DNA of 64,000 nt. It comes from JAQTNA01 sp043743785. GTDB taxonomy: Bacteria; Pseudomonadota; Gammaproteobacteria; Burkholderiales; Rhodocyclaceae. The position numbers were made by a program, and so were the translations under genes. Numbering within the stretch: the stretch's first letter is position 1; the number at the start of each line of letters is the position of its first letter. A model generated the notes under the pieces. It was not told the origin of the DNA. It ran no database searches and was given only the letters and a program-made list of their open reading frames with translations. This document shows positions 49,065 through 59,088 of this stretch, in pieces. The stretch spans positions 13,498-77,497 of the forward strand of contig JAYTVW010000001.1 of NCBI GenBank assembly GCA_043743785.1. The letters run 5' to 3'.

Positions 49065-49649
49065 CTACTTGCCGAAGCTTGCTTTTGCCTTATCCAGGCA
49101 ATGGTCTCTGGCGGCGCCAGCGTACATCTCGCACTTTTCCCTGGCCACGGCGTAATTGGCGTCGTTCTTTTCCGCAGAGGCGTCCTGCCGTGCTTCCCGC
49201 TGAACCTCGGCCGCCTTTGCCTTGGCGATGAAGTCAGCCTCCGTGGTCTTCTTCTGCGCATTGGCGTCGGCCTTGGCGGCGGTTTGGACAGCCTTGGCTT
49301 CCTGCACGCAGACACTCCGGGCATTACCCGCGAAGTCCTTGCATTTTTCCTTTGCGACGTCGTACTCGGCCTCCGCCTTGGCGGCACGGGCCTTGAAGTG
49401 ATTTTTTGCCGTAGGGTGATAGACCGCTTCGATATCGGCCAGGGCCGTCCGTTCCTTGCCCTTGGCGATGGCTTTGCACATATCCTCGGGATTGCCGGAC
49501 AGGGCTTTGCACGCCAGCTTGTCGCTCTTGTATTCAGCGGAAATTGCCGCCTTGCCAGCCTTGTAGTCGGTGTTCGTCATCTTCTGGGCAAGGGCACCGG
49601 TGCTGAATGCAATACCAAGGGCAAGCGAAATGAGGGTGATGGGCTTCAT
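49065..49649 (-). CDS. Exported Lys/Ala-rich protein with paired cysteines
   Basis: 194 residues. Signal peptide (MKPITLISLALGIAFSTGALA), then helical Ala/Lys/Glu-rich sequence with six cysteines in CxxxSGNPEDMC / CKDFAGNARSVC / CEMYAGAARDHC pattern, three repeated units of C-x(9-10)-C. Periplasmic; function unknown. Followed at 49695 by an OmpA-like gene. Confidence 0.72.
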   Translation of the reverse strand: MKPITLISLALGIAFSTGALAQKMTNTDYKAGKAAISAEYKSDKLACKALSGNPEDMCKAIAKGKERTALADIEAVYHPTAKNHFKARAAKAEAEYDVAKEKCKDFAGNARSVCVQEAKAVQTAAKADANAQKKTTEADFIAKAKAAEVQREARQDASAEKNDANYAVAREKCEMYAGAARDHCLDKAKASFGK

Positions 49650-49694
49650 GTTGGATCCTTTTGGAGATAGGTCCGGGCGCCGTGCCCGGGATTG

Positions 49695-50387
49695 CTAGCG
49701 GGCTATCTGGGTACCGACGACTTCGATATCCACGCGGCGGTCGGGTTGCAGGCAGGCGATTACCTTGGCGCTCTTGGCGCCGGTGCATTCGCCGGCCTTG
49801 GTCATCGGCTGGGTTTTCCCCTTGCCCTCGGTTTTCACCCGATTCGCGTCCACGCCCTTGTCCAGCAGATAGGCCTTGACGGCGTCCGCACGGCGTTCCG
49901 AGAGGCCCTGGTTATAAGCTTCCGTGCCGAAGCGATCCGCGTGACCGACGGCGATGATGACTTCCGGCGAGATGCCCGCCATCTTGGTGAAAAACTCATC
50001 CAGTGCCTTGCGTCCCTCGGGGCGCAGAACGGCCTTGTTAAAGTCGAACAGGGCGTCCGCATCCAGCGTCACCTTGCCGGCGGCGGGTTGCGGCGCAGCG
50101 GCCACCACCATCGGCTTCGCTGCGGCTTCCGGCGCTTTGGCGACAGGGGCCGGAATGGGATGGGCCGGGGCGGTCAGATCGCACTCGTTTGGCGAAGCAG
50201 GGGCGGGACCCGTGCCGTTATGCCAGCACAGGTTGTAAGCGCTCCTTACCGCGACACCCCGCTGGTCTGTCACGTATCCCGTTTCGGATGGCGGGGTCTG
50301 GGCGCCTGCCAAGCCGGACAGCATGGCCAAGGCCAGCGTGCATGCCACGGAGAGACTTTTTTGCTTGTTGATGAGAGCGATTGTCAT
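49695..50387 (-). CDS. OmpA-family outer-membrane protein
   Basis: 230 residues. Signal peptide, Pro/Ala linker, then an OmpA C-terminal peptidoglycan-binding domain: ADALFDFNKAVLRPEG, GHADRFGTEAYNQGLSERRA, PDRRVDIEVVG. Lacks an obvious 8-strand barrel, so probably a periplasmic or lipid-free peptidoglycan anchor. Confidence 0.88.
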   Translation of the reverse strand: MTIALINKQKSLSVACTLALAMLSGLAGAQTPPSETGYVTDQRGVAVRSAYNLCWHNGTGPAPASPNECDLTAPAHPIPAPVAKAPEAAAKPMVVAAAPQPAAGKVTLDADALFDFNKAVLRPEGRKALDEFFTKMAGISPEVIIAVGHADRFGTEAYNQGLSERRADAVKAYLLDKGVDANRVKTEGKGKTQPMTKAGECTGAKSAKVIACLQPDRRVDIEVVGTQIAR

Positions 50388-50807
50388 GAAATATTCCTGT
50401 TCAAAAATGCGGCGTGGTCCGCCTTGCCTGGATACCTGCGTCTGTCCATAAAAGCGGGGATTACAGACAGTGACTCGATCTGAACTGAAGGTCGCTCTCG
50501 GTAAAGGGAGGGCGGCGGTTGCCGCTCAGTCATTACGGCCATCATCCCCCGGGATAAATCGATTCTCTGTTCGTTGGCGTACAAAATACGAAATTGGCAT
50601 TGCGCGTTATTGATTGCCTGCGCTTTATGAATGGGCACGCATATTCAGTCCATGGGGAAATTCCCGTTGAAATCTTCCTTTGGGCGTTCGTTGCCGAACA
50701 TAAATCAGAAAACAAAGCCGCTACGCTGGGGACAGATAATAAGCAGCCGGGGAATTAGGCGAATTTATTCACCAGCCCGAAACTGCCTTTGTGAAAAGGA
50801 ATTTCAA
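50388..50807. other. Intergenic region between divergent OmpA-like and HD-GYP genes
   Basis: 420 bp. No ORF of coding character. AAGGA at 50795-50799 is the ribosome site of the HD-GYP gene. No palindrome or promoter stands out strongly. Confidence 0.5.
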
Positions 50808-51566
50808 ATGACAGATTGGAAAGGTCGAGAGGAAGACGACATCTCGATGAGCGACGGTGACGCAGCCCTGTGCGCCCTGGCCGACATGCCGGGCAGCGAA
50901 ACGGGCAGCGAAACGGGCAAGCATCTGCGGCGCACCCAGGATTACGTCAAGGTGCTGGCCAGGCGTCTCCGGGACCACCCCCGGTTTGAAGCGCAACTGA
51001 GCGACGCAGCCATCTCGCTGCTGGTCAAATCGGCACCGCTCCACGATGTGGGCAAGGGCGCCATTCCCGCAGCCATCTTGTGCAAGCCGGGCAAGCTCAC
51101 GGCCGAGGAATGGGGCGTCATGAAACGGCATGCCGAGTATGGCCGGGACGCCGTGACCCGGTTCGAACATGCGGTGGACGAGTCCATCGGTTTTCTTCGC
51201 TGTGTCCTTGAGATCGTCTACAGCCATCACGAGAAATGGGATGGCACCGGCTACCCGCAGGGCCTGGCCGGGGACGCCATCCCCCTGTCTGCGCGCATCA
51301 TGGCGGTGGCCGATGTCTATGACGCCCTGATTTCAAAAAGGGTCTACAAACCGGCGTTTCCCCATGGCCAAGTCATGCGCATGATGGTGGATGGGCGAGG
51401 GACGCACTTCGATCCGGATATTGCGGATGCTCTCCTCGATGTGGCCGAAGACTTTCTGAACATAGGCACAGGAAATTCGGCGGCGCGGGAGGGCGCGCCT
51501 TGCGCCTTTCAGAGTCCGGAGTCCTTTTCCCCTGTGTGTTTGACCGAACAGAGGCGCCGCCCCTGA
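50808..51566 (+). CDS. HD-GYP domain phosphodiesterase (stand-alone)
   Basis: 252 residues. Metal ligands: His in ETGKHLRRTQDY, HD in HDVGKGAIP, His in MKRHAEYGRD, HH and GYP in SHHEKWDGTGYP. Degrades cyclic di-GMP. No receiver domain is present. ATG 50808 has AAGGA upstream; N-terminus contains a small tandem duplication (GSETGSETG). The last 40 residues look non-conserved. Confidence 0.9.
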   Translation: MTDWKGREEDDISMSDGDAALCALADMPGSETGSETGKHLRRTQDYVKVLARRLRDHPRFEAQLSDAAISLLVKSAPLHDVGKGAIPAAILCKPGKLTAEEWGVMKRHAEYGRDAVTRFEHAVDESIGFLRCVLEIVYSHHEKWDGTGYPQGLAGDAIPLSARIMAVADVYDALISKRVYKPAFPHGQVMRMMVDGRGTHFDPDIADALLDVAEDFLNIGTGNSAAREGAPCAFQSPESFSPVCLTEQRRRP

Positions 51567-51676
51567 AGGCAGACAATGCATTTTCTGGACGGATGCCCCA
51601 TGCGGCGCTGCGCCGGGGAGGGGGCCGGCGGCTTTGCCGGGCCGGGCATTCCGACTGCAACAGTGAGGATTCCACC

Positions 51677-51826
51677 ATGCTCCAAACCATCGCCGTTCTG
51701 ATGATCGTTCTATGGCTGCTGGGGCTGATCACCTCCTACACCCTGGGGGGCTTCATCCACATTCTTCTGGTCATCGCGGTCGTGATGCTCCTTCTCAATA
51801 TCATCAACGGGCGCGGCCGCGTCTGA
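51677..51826 (+). CDS. Lmo0937-family small membrane protein
   Basis: 49 residues, two helices (TIAVLMIVLWLLGLITSYT; FIHILLVIAVVMLLLNII), matching the widespread lmo0937 family. Function unknown. GTGAGGATTCCACC lies upstream of ATG 51677. Confidence 0.85.
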   Translation: MLQTIAVLMIVLWLLGLITSYTLGGFIHILLVIAVVMLLLNIINGRGRV

Positions 51827-51878
51827 GCGCCATGTCCCAGCACCTGAATTTCAAGCACCCAGCAAACAAGGAAAAATC

Positions 51879-52376
51879 ATGGAAGCATCGTCCGTCTACG
51901 TTTTCAACACCCACACCGAAGCAGAGGATGCCATCCGCAGCCTGAGCAAGAGCGGCTTCAACATGGAGAATCTGTCTCTGGTCGGCAAGGGCTATCACAG
52001 TGAAGAGCACCCGGTCGGCTTCTATACCTCGGGGGATCGCATCAAGTCCTGGGGCGGCATGGGGGCCTTCTGGGGCGGCATCTGGGGCCTGCTGTTTGCG
52101 CCGGCGGTGTTCTTTCTGCCGGGCCTGGGGCTTATTGCCCTGGCTGGGCCCATCGTCTCCGCCTTGGTCGGCGCTCTGGAAGGGGCCTTGATCCTGGGGG
52201 GCGTGTCGGCCCTGGGCGCGGCACTGGCCCAGATTGGCGTTCCCGAAGATCAGGTCATCAAATACGAGACGGCGCTGAAGGCGGACAAATTCGTTCTCAT
52301 GGTGCATGGCGGTGCCGAAGAAGTGGCCCGGGCGCGCGTTGCCCTGGAAAGTGGTGTCGCGTGGAAGCAGGCGTAA
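51879..52376 (+). CDS. YflT/DUF1269-like general stress membrane protein
   Basis: 165 residues. N-terminus (VYVFNTHTEAEDAIRSLSKSG) resembles the general stress protein 17M-like domain; two hydrophobic Gly-rich helices (WGGIWGLLFAPAVFFLPGLG, LVGALEGALILGGVSALGAA); C-terminus EDQVIKYETALKADKFVLMV. Typical DUF1269-like layout. Neighbour of other stress-type membrane genes. Confidence 0.8.
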   Translation: MEASSVYVFNTHTEAEDAIRSLSKSGFNMENLSLVGKGYHSEEHPVGFYTSGDRIKSWGGMGAFWGGIWGLLFAPAVFFLPGLGLIALAGPIVSALVGALEGALILGGVSALGAALAQIGVPEDQVIKYETALKADKFVLMVHGGAEEVARARVALESGVAWKQA

Positions 52377-52440
52377 CCGCCACGGTGTTGGACGCCACCC
52401 CCTTAGTATGAAAGCCATGGCGGTTTCCCTCACCCTCAGT

Positions 52441-52488
52441 CCCTCTCCCGGCGGGAGAGGGAAGCGTCGTGAGTCGGCTACGCCGACT
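52441..52488. repeat. Two short hairpins (REP-like) after the stress gene
   Basis: CCCTCTCCC-GGC-GGGAGAGGG (52441-52461) is preceded by CTCACCCTCAGT, the form of a common proteobacterial REP-like element; AGTCGGC-TAC-GCCGACT (52472-52488) follows. They may also act as terminators. Confidence 0.55.
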
Positions 52489-52556
52489 TCCACGGTAAGG
52501 ACAAGGCGCCACCCGGCGGCGTCCGCTGCGCCTTCCAGCAATTTCGGCCCACGGAA

Positions 52557-53258
52557 ATGAATCTCTTTCGTCCTGCAGAAACCCACTGCGCGGATCGGAT
52601 CGGTTGGCTGCGCGCCGCCGTCCTCGGCGCCAATGACGGCATCGTGTCCACGGCCAGTCTGGTGCTGGGCGTGGCGGCGGCCCATGCCAGTCATGCCAGC
52701 ATCCTGGTCACCGGGGTGGCGGCCCTGGTGGCCGGCGCCATGTCCATGGCGGCCGGCGAATATGTCTCGGTCCATGCCCAGGCGGATACCGAAAATGCCG
52801 ACCTGGCGCGGGAGCGGGCCGAACTGGCCAGGGATGTTCTGGCGGAACACCGGGAACTGAGCGCCATTTATGTCGGCAGAGGGCTTGCTCCGGATCTGGC
52901 CTGGCAAGTGGCCGAGCAACTCATGGCCCACGATGCCATCGGTGCCCATGCACGGGACGAACTGGGTTTCTCCGAATCCCAGAGAGCACGGCCGCTGCAG
53001 GCGGCCCTGGCCTCGGCCGCCAGTTTCGCCGTGGGGGCCATGCTGCCCCTGGCCGTGACGGCCCTGGCGCCCGATGCGGGCTTGACACCTTGGGTAAGCG
53101 GTACGTCACTTGTTTTTCTGGCCGTCCTGGGGGCCGTATCCGCCCGGGTTGGCGGTGCCAGTGCCTTGGTCGGCGCCTGGCGCGTCACCTTCTGGGGGGC
53201 CTTGGCCATGGCGATTACGACAGGGGTGGGGGCCTTGTTCGGCGGGACAGGCGGATAG
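52557..53258 (+). CDS. VIT1/CCC1-family metal transporter
   Basis: 233 residues. RIGWLRAAVLGANDGIVSTASLVLGV (quoted core AAVLGANDGIVSTASLVLGV) is the family signature; EYVSVHAQADTENADLARER follows; five predicted helices in total. Moves iron or manganese. Confidence 0.92.
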   Translation: MNLFRPAETHCADRIGWLRAAVLGANDGIVSTASLVLGVAAAHASHASILVTGVAALVAGAMSMAAGEYVSVHAQADTENADLARERAELARDVLAEHRELSAIYVGRGLAPDLAWQVAEQLMAHDAIGAHARDELGFSESQRARPLQAALASAASFAVGAMLPLAVTALAPDAGLTPWVSGTSLVFLAVLGAVSARVGGASALVGAWRVTFWGALAMAITTGVGALFGGTGG

Positions 53259-53391
53259 CCCCAGCGCTCCCTCCGCTCCGTCTACGTGCGACAGCGCACA
53301 GAACACGCCTGCGCGATTCGACGATGATGGCGAGTCGAGAATTAGCCAGAGCCATTATTGGGCCACCCTGGTGCCCACCGCGAGAATGCTC

Positions 53392-54195
53392 ATGAAAATC
53401 CGACTTGGCTACGAACTGATTTACGACTGTCCGCAGCCGACCCCCATGATCCTCAACCTGAGTGTGCATTACACGCGGGTGTCCGACATACTCGTCCCAG
53501 ACCTCCTGATTGCCGCCCCCCCTGTGCCCATGAGCGCCTACCGGGACAGCTATGGCAACTGGTGCACCCGCATCATCGCCCCCCGGGGCCTGTTGACACT
53601 ATCTACCGATGGGCTGGTGCAGGATCCGGGGCTGCCGGACCCGGTGGCTTGGCATGCGCGGCAAACAGCGGTGGAGGATCTGCCGGACGACGTCCTGCTG
53701 TTTCTCCTGGGGAGTCGCTACTGCGAGACGGATCGCCTGTCCGAGATCGCCTGGCAGCTTTTCGGCCATACCGTGACCGGATGGGGCCGTGTGCAGGCCA
53801 TCTGCGACCATGTGCATGAGCACATCATGTTTGGCTACGAGCATGCGCGGGCCACCAAGACGGCTCTGGAGGTATTCCACGAGAGAAGGGGTGTGTGTCG
53901 GGATTTCGCCCACCTCGCCATCACCTTCTGTCGCTGCATGAACATTCCGGCCCGCTACTGTACCGGCTACCTGGGGGATATCGGCGTGTCGCCACCCTAC
54001 GGCCCTATGGATTTCGCTGGCTGGTTCGAGGCTTGGCTGGACGGCCACTGGTACACCTTCGATGCCCGCAACAACATTCCGCGTATCGGCCGCGTGTTGA
54101 TCGCCCGGGGCCGGGATGCCGCCGATGTGGCCATCAGCAACAGCTTTGGCCTCAATATCCTGAGAAATTTCAAAGTCCACACCTACGAGGTGTGA
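53392..54195 (+). CDS. Transglutaminase-like domain protein
   Basis: 267 residues. Catalytic Cys in ERRGVCRDFAHLA; the later block MDFAGWFEAWLDGHWYTFDA corresponds to the His/Asp motif of the family, and RIGRVLIARGRDAADVA is a hallmark of this subfamily. N-terminal beta domain about 1-100. ATG 53386 is also possible. No signal peptide. Confidence 0.85.
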   Translation: MKIRLGYELIYDCPQPTPMILNLSVHYTRVSDILVPDLLIAAPPVPMSAYRDSYGNWCTRIIAPRGLLTLSTDGLVQDPGLPDPVAWHARQTAVEDLPDDVLLFLLGSRYCETDRLSEIAWQLFGHTVTGWGRVQAICDHVHEHIMFGYEHARATKTALEVFHERRGVCRDFAHLAITFCRCMNIPARYCTGYLGDIGVSPPYGPMDFAGWFEAWLDGHWYTFDARNNIPRIGRVLIARGRDAADVAISNSFGLNILRNFKVHTYEV

Positions 54196-54337
54196 GAGGC
54201 ATGAGTCGGCCAAGCCTATGCGCTCTGGCGTACGGAGAAAACCGCCACAGTGAGGATAGGATTGGTCCCCCTGCCACGGGGTTTCCGGGGTTTTGCGGCC
54301 CGCCCATTCCGACGGCAAACCGCCGCCACGTTTCGAC

Positions 54338-54501
54338 CTTAAAAAGGCAGTTGACTAAACGCCGAGGCGCAGAGGCGCCGAGAAAACAAAGAGATAGCAA
54401 CAATCGGCGTCTCACCGAACGGGTGAAGTGGATTGCCCCATCAACCTCTTGTTTTTCCTCTGCGTCTCGGCGCCTCGGCGTTTCAAACAGAGGTTTTTAG
54501 G
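54338..54501 (+). repeat. MITE-like inverted-repeat element, copy B (164 bp)
   Basis: CCTTAAAAAGGCAGTTGACT ... CAAACAGAGGTTTTTAGG. Outer stem of AAACGCCGAGGCGCAGAGG against CTCTGCGTCTCGGCGCCTCG; inner hairpin CTCACCGAACGGGTGAAG. Fills most of the 326-bp gap between the transglutaminase-like gene and the mlaC-like gene. Confidence 0.9.
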
Positions 54502-54521
54502 TTCAACCATGGAGTGCCTTC

Positions 54522-55154
54522 ATGAATTTCCTTGCTTCCACCCTGATTTGCACCACGCTTCTGGGCACCTGCGGGCTTGTCCAGGCGGAGGTGATAGCAC
54601 CCGATACCCTCGTTAAATCAACGACTGAAGCCGTGCTGGTGGCCATCCGGCAAAATCAGAATCAAGCCCATCTCATCAAGGTGGCTGAAAGTACGGTTCT
54701 GCCCCACTTCGATTTCACACGCATGACCCGACTGGCCGTGGGACGTGGCTGGGGCCAGGCCACGGCGGAACAACAGCAGGCGCTGGTGAATGAATTCCGC
54801 AGTCTGATAGTGCGCACCTACACTGGTGCTCTGGCGGCAAGCAAAAATGCCGATACCAGGATAATCGTCAGCCCGCTGCCTGCCCTGGCTAATGTTGCCG
54901 AGGTCATGGTGCGGACCAAGGTCATGCGGCCCGGCGCCCGCGCCGTACCCATCGACTACGATATGGAAAACTTGCCGGAGGGATGGAAGGTGTTTGACGT
55001 GGTGGTGGATGGCGTCAGCCTGGTGACCAATTACCGGCAAATATTTTCTGCGGAACTCCGCGAGTCGGGAGTGGACGGCTTGGTGAAGTTTCTGGCTGTG
55101 AAAAACCGGCTTGCCGCAAACGGCCCCGTGGCCACCAAGCCCGCCGCAGAATGA
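54522..55154 (+). CDS. MlaC/Ttg2D-like phospholipid-binding protein
   Basis: 210 residues. Signal peptide; then HFDFTRMTRLAVGRGWGQAT, EFRSLIVRTYTGAL, VPIDYDMENLPEGWKVFDVV and VDGVSLVTNYRQIF, the MlaC pattern. Carries phospholipids between outer and inner membrane. Other mla genes are not nearby, so this is an isolated paralogue. Confidence 0.93.
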   Translation: MNFLASTLICTTLLGTCGLVQAEVIAPDTLVKSTTEAVLVAIRQNQNQAHLIKVAESTVLPHFDFTRMTRLAVGRGWGQATAEQQQALVNEFRSLIVRTYTGALAASKNADTRIIVSPLPALANVAEVMVRTKVMRPGARAVPIDYDMENLPEGWKVFDVVVDGVSLVTNYRQIFSAELRESGVDGLVKFLAVKNRLAANGPVATKPAAE

Positions 55155-55221
55155 AGCTCGACGCGGATACCCCTGTTAAGCCAGCGCCGCTGTCGGGCAA
55201 ATTGCCACCCCCGGAGACACC

Positions 55222-56316
55222 ATGAACGCCATCCGCCAGCTTCAGAATCTGGGCCAGAGTCTCTGGCTCGACAATATCACCCGCGAGCTGCTCGCCAGCG
55301 GCACCCTGGCGCGCTATATCCGGGAGTTGGGGGTGACGGGGCTAACCTCGAACCCCAGCATCTTCGAACATGCCCTCAGGAACAGTGATGCCTATGATCA
55401 GGAAATTGGCCGGAAAGTGGCGGAAGGTAAATCTGGCGAAGCCCTGTTTTTTGAGCTGGCCCTGGCGGACCTGAGTCGGGCCGCTGCTTGCTTCCTGCCA
55501 ATCTTCGAGGCCACGGCCGGGACGGATGGCTGGGTGTCCCTGGAGATATCCCCCTTGCTGGCGCAGGATGCCGACGCCAGCCTGCAGGCGGCGCGGCAAC
55601 TGCATGTCCAGGGCGAATGTCGGAATCTCTTCATCAAGATTCCCGGCAACGGCGCCGGCCTGGCGGCTGTCGAGGAGGCTATCTTTGTGGGCGTGCCGGT
55701 GAATATCACCCTGCTGTTCTCCCGGCAACATTACCTGGCAGCGGCGGAGGCCTATATGCGCGGCCTTGAGCGGCGCATCGCTGCGGGGCTGGATCTCCAG
55801 GTCAGCTCCGTGGCCTCCCTGTTCATCAGTCGCTGGGATGTGGCCGTGGCGGACAAAGTTCCGCCCGCATACCATAACCGCCTGGGCATTGCTGTCGGCA
55901 TGAGTGTCTACGCCGCCTACCGGGAAGTGCTGGCCTCCCCGCGCTGGCAGAAATTGGCGGCCGCCGGTGCCCGGCCCCAGCGCCTGCTGTGGGCCAGCAC
56001 CGGCACCAAGGATCCTGCCGCCCGGGATACCTTGTACGTTGAAGCACTGGCCGCGGCGGACACCATCAACACCCTGCCTGAAAATACCCTGCTGGCCTTT
56101 GCCGAATACGGCCAGGCCACCCGGGTCTTGCCGCTGGAGTCTGGGCAAGGAGACGCGTGCCTGGCAGAATTCGAGGGTCTGGGTATCGATATCGAATTGC
56201 TGGCGGCCGATCTTCAGCGGGATGGCACGGCTGCCTTTGCACGCTCCTGGGGCGAGCTGATGGCGCGCGTTGCCGCGAAAAGCGCCAGCCTGGCAAATCA
56301 TCCCACCCCGGAATAA
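55222..56316 (+). CDS. tal: Transaldolase
   Basis: 364 residues. SLWLDNITRELLASGTLARYI, GLTSNPSIFEHAL, SLEISPLLAQDA and FIKIPGNGAGLAAVEEA with the Schiff-base Lys in FIKIPG. Exchanges dihydroxyacetone units between sugar phosphates. GGAG eight bases before ATG. Companion of phosphoketolase in pentose-phosphate metabolism. Confidence 0.95.
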   Translation: MNAIRQLQNLGQSLWLDNITRELLASGTLARYIRELGVTGLTSNPSIFEHALRNSDAYDQEIGRKVAEGKSGEALFFELALADLSRAAACFLPIFEATAGTDGWVSLEISPLLAQDADASLQAARQLHVQGECRNLFIKIPGNGAGLAAVEEAIFVGVPVNITLLFSRQHYLAAAEAYMRGLERRIAAGLDLQVSSVASLFISRWDVAVADKVPPAYHNRLGIAVGMSVYAAYREVLASPRWQKLAAAGARPQRLLWASTGTKDPAARDTLYVEALAAADTINTLPENTLLAFAEYGQATRVLPLESGQGDACLAEFEGLGIDIELLAADLQRDGTAAFARSWGELMARVAAKSASLANHPTPE

Positions 56317-56373
56317 GGCCCCGGCCCCGGCCTTGCGTGGCGTGGCGTGGCGTTCACCCCCGGAGGGAATCCT

Positions 56374-59065
56374 ATGAGAATCCACCAGTTGTCCCCCCAG
56401 GAGGCCTTGGCGAGCCTGAAAAGCACCGGGGCAGGACTGGACTCGGCCGAAGCGGCCCGGCGCTTGCAGGAATTCGGCCCCAACGAAGTGGAAAAAGTCA
56501 GCCGCGGGCCTTTGTGGCAACGTTTCCTGCGGGAGTTCACGACATTTTTTTCCCTGATCCTGTGGGTCGCTGCCGGGCTGGCCTTCTTCGCGGACTGGAG
56601 TGAGCCTGGCCAGCACATGGCAAAAGTCGGCTACGCCATCATCACCGTGATTCTGGTCAGCGGCATGTTCTCGTTCTGGCAGGAGTATCGGGTCGAACAA
56701 ACCCTGGCTGCCCTGCAAAAATTGTTGCCGCAACAGTCCCAGGTCGTTCGCGAGGGCAAGGTCATCAAGCTGCCGGCAGAACAGCTGGTGCCCGGGGATG
56801 TGGTCCATCTGGAGCAGGGCGACAAGATTCCGGCGGATTGCCGCCTGATCGAGGCGTTTGGCGCACGGGTCAATAATGCGGCCGTCACCGGGGAATCCCT
56901 GCCCCAGGCGCGCCAGGCCGCAGCGTCCACCGAAGAAGCCTGGAGTGACAGCCAAAACGTGGTGCTCGCCGGCACCGCCATGGCGGCTGGCCAGGCTACG
57001 GCCCTGGTGTTCGCCACCGGCATGCACACCGCGTTTGGCAAGATTGCCCACTTGACCCAGACCGCAGGGGAAGAGGTGTCGCCCCTGCGCCGGGAAATCG
57101 CCCATTTGAGTCGCCTCACCGCCATGCTTGCCGTGTCCATCGGCCTGGTTTTTTTTCGCCCTCGGCTGGATGATCGGCATTCCCTTCTGGAAGGCTTTTA
57201 TCTTTGCTATCGGCATTATCGTGGCCATGGTGCCGGAGGGCCTGCTGCCGACCCTGACCCTGGCCCTGGTGCTGGCGACCCAGCGCATGGCCAAACGTAA
57301 TGTGCTCATCCGCTACCTGCCCTCCGTGGAAACCCTCGGCGCCACCACGGTTATTTGTACCGACAAGACCGGCACCCTGACCCAAAACCACATGCTTGTC
57401 CGGCGCCTGTGCCTGGGGGGAAAGCTCAAGGACTTTCCTCTGGACATGGGGGCGGAGGCGAGTCTGGCCTACCGCCCATTTTTTCTGGTGGCGGGCCTGT
57501 GCCATGACCTTAAGGAAAGCGGCAGTCCCGGCCAGCCGGCCTTGCTGGGAGACCCCATGGAAGTCGCTCTGGTGGATATGGCGCGGCAGTGCGTGCCGGA
57601 GCTTCCCGCCTATCCCCGGGTGGACGAGCTGCCCTTTGACGCCGAGCGCATGCGCCTGTCCACCGTGCAGCAGTCGCCGGAAGGCCCCCGGCTGTACTGC
57701 AAGGGCGCCCTCGAAACCGTGTTGCCCCTGTGCAGACAAATCCTCGTCGATGGCAAGCTTCAGCCTTTGGGCGAGGCAGAACGCCAGGCCCTCCTGACGG
57801 CCCAGGACGCCATGGCGGAGCAGGGATTGCGGGTGCTCGCCTTCGCCAGTCGGGACTTGGCGGCGGCGTATGACCCGAAAAAACTGGAAGAGGATCTGGT
57901 TCTTGTCGGCCTCGCCGGCCTGGAAGATCCCCCCAGGCCGGAAGTGCCGGCAGCTCTCCAAAAATGCCGGGAGGCGGGCATCAAGGTCATCATGGTGACG
58001 GGGGACCATCCCGTCACCGCCCTGGCCATTGCCCGGGAAATCGGCCTTGTCCGTGCCGGGGCAGGGAGCGTTATTACCGGCGAGCAGCTGCGACACTACA
58101 CGGCGGCCCAGTTGCAACTGGCCCTCGATGCGCCGGAACTCATCTTTGCCCGGGTGGTCGCCGAACAGAAGATGCTCATCGTCGAGGCATTGCGCAAGAA
58201 AGGCGAAATCGTTGCCGTCACGGGGGACGGCGTAAATGATGCGCCAGCCCTCAAGGCGGCCCATATCGGCATCGCCATGGGCATTACCGGCACGGATGTG
58301 GCCAAGGAAGCGGCGGACATGGTCTTGTTGGACGACAATTTCGCCAGCATCGTGAACGCGGTGGAGGAGGGGCGCGCCGTGTTTGACAACATCCGCAAAT
58401 TCCTCACCTATATCCTGGTGCACAACGTGGCCGAGCTGGTGCCCTACCTGGCCTTCCTGCTCTTCAAGGTGCCCCTGGCCCTGACGCCGATCCAGGCCTT
58501 GTCCGTGGACATGGGTTCCGACTCCCTCGCCGCCCTGGGCCTGGGGGTAGAGCGCCCCGACCCCCAGGTCATGCAGCGCCCGCCCCGTCCCCAGGGAGAA
58601 CGCCTGATGAACTGGCCCTTGGCGTTTCGTGCCTACCTCTTTTTGGGACTGCTGGAGGCGGCAGCGGCCATGGCGGCCTTTTTCTTTGTGCTCTACGACG
58701 CCGGCTGGCACTACGGCCAGAGCCTGGCGGCCCAGGATCCCCTCTATCTGCGCGCCACCACGGCTTGTCTGAGCACCATCATCGTGCTGCAGATCGTGAA
58801 TGTGTTCCTGTGCCGCAGTCCCACCCGCTCCATCTGGTCCACCGGGCTTAGCGGCAACCCGCTGATTTTGCTAGGGGTGTTGTCGGAAATACTCATCCTG
58901 CTGCTGATCAACTACACGCCTTGGGGCAATGAACTCCTCGGCACGGCGGCCATCGGCGAGCGGGTCTGGGGTCTGGTCATTCCCCTGGCGCTGGGCATGC
59001 TGGCCCTGGAGGAAGTGCGGAAATGGCAGGCCCGTCGGCGCCTGTTGCGGGCAACCCCCGCATAG
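56374..59065 (+). pseudogene. Cation-transporting P-type ATPase with a T8 frameshift
   Basis: The N-terminal part (56374 to about 57150) has the actuator domain (GDKIPADCRLI, TGESLPQ). The C-terminal part (about 57150-59065, next frame) has PEGLLPTLTLALVLA, the DKTGTLTQ phosphorylation site, TGDGVNDAPALKAAHIG and six C-terminal helices. The join is a T8 run (57149-57156); with T7 the frame would be continuous, SIGLVFFALGWMIG. Either a sequencing error, a real mutation, or slippage-dependent expression. Probably Na/K/Ca/H-type (P2); substrate not clear. Confidence 0.85.
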
Positions 59066-59088
59066 CCGGGTCGCCATTCGTCCACATG

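Noticed and set aside
51580..51676. Additional copy of the MITE-like element before the lmo0937 gene
   Set aside because: Shares only a short similarity (CATTCCGAC, CAGTGAGGAT) with the flank of copy B; the arms are absent.
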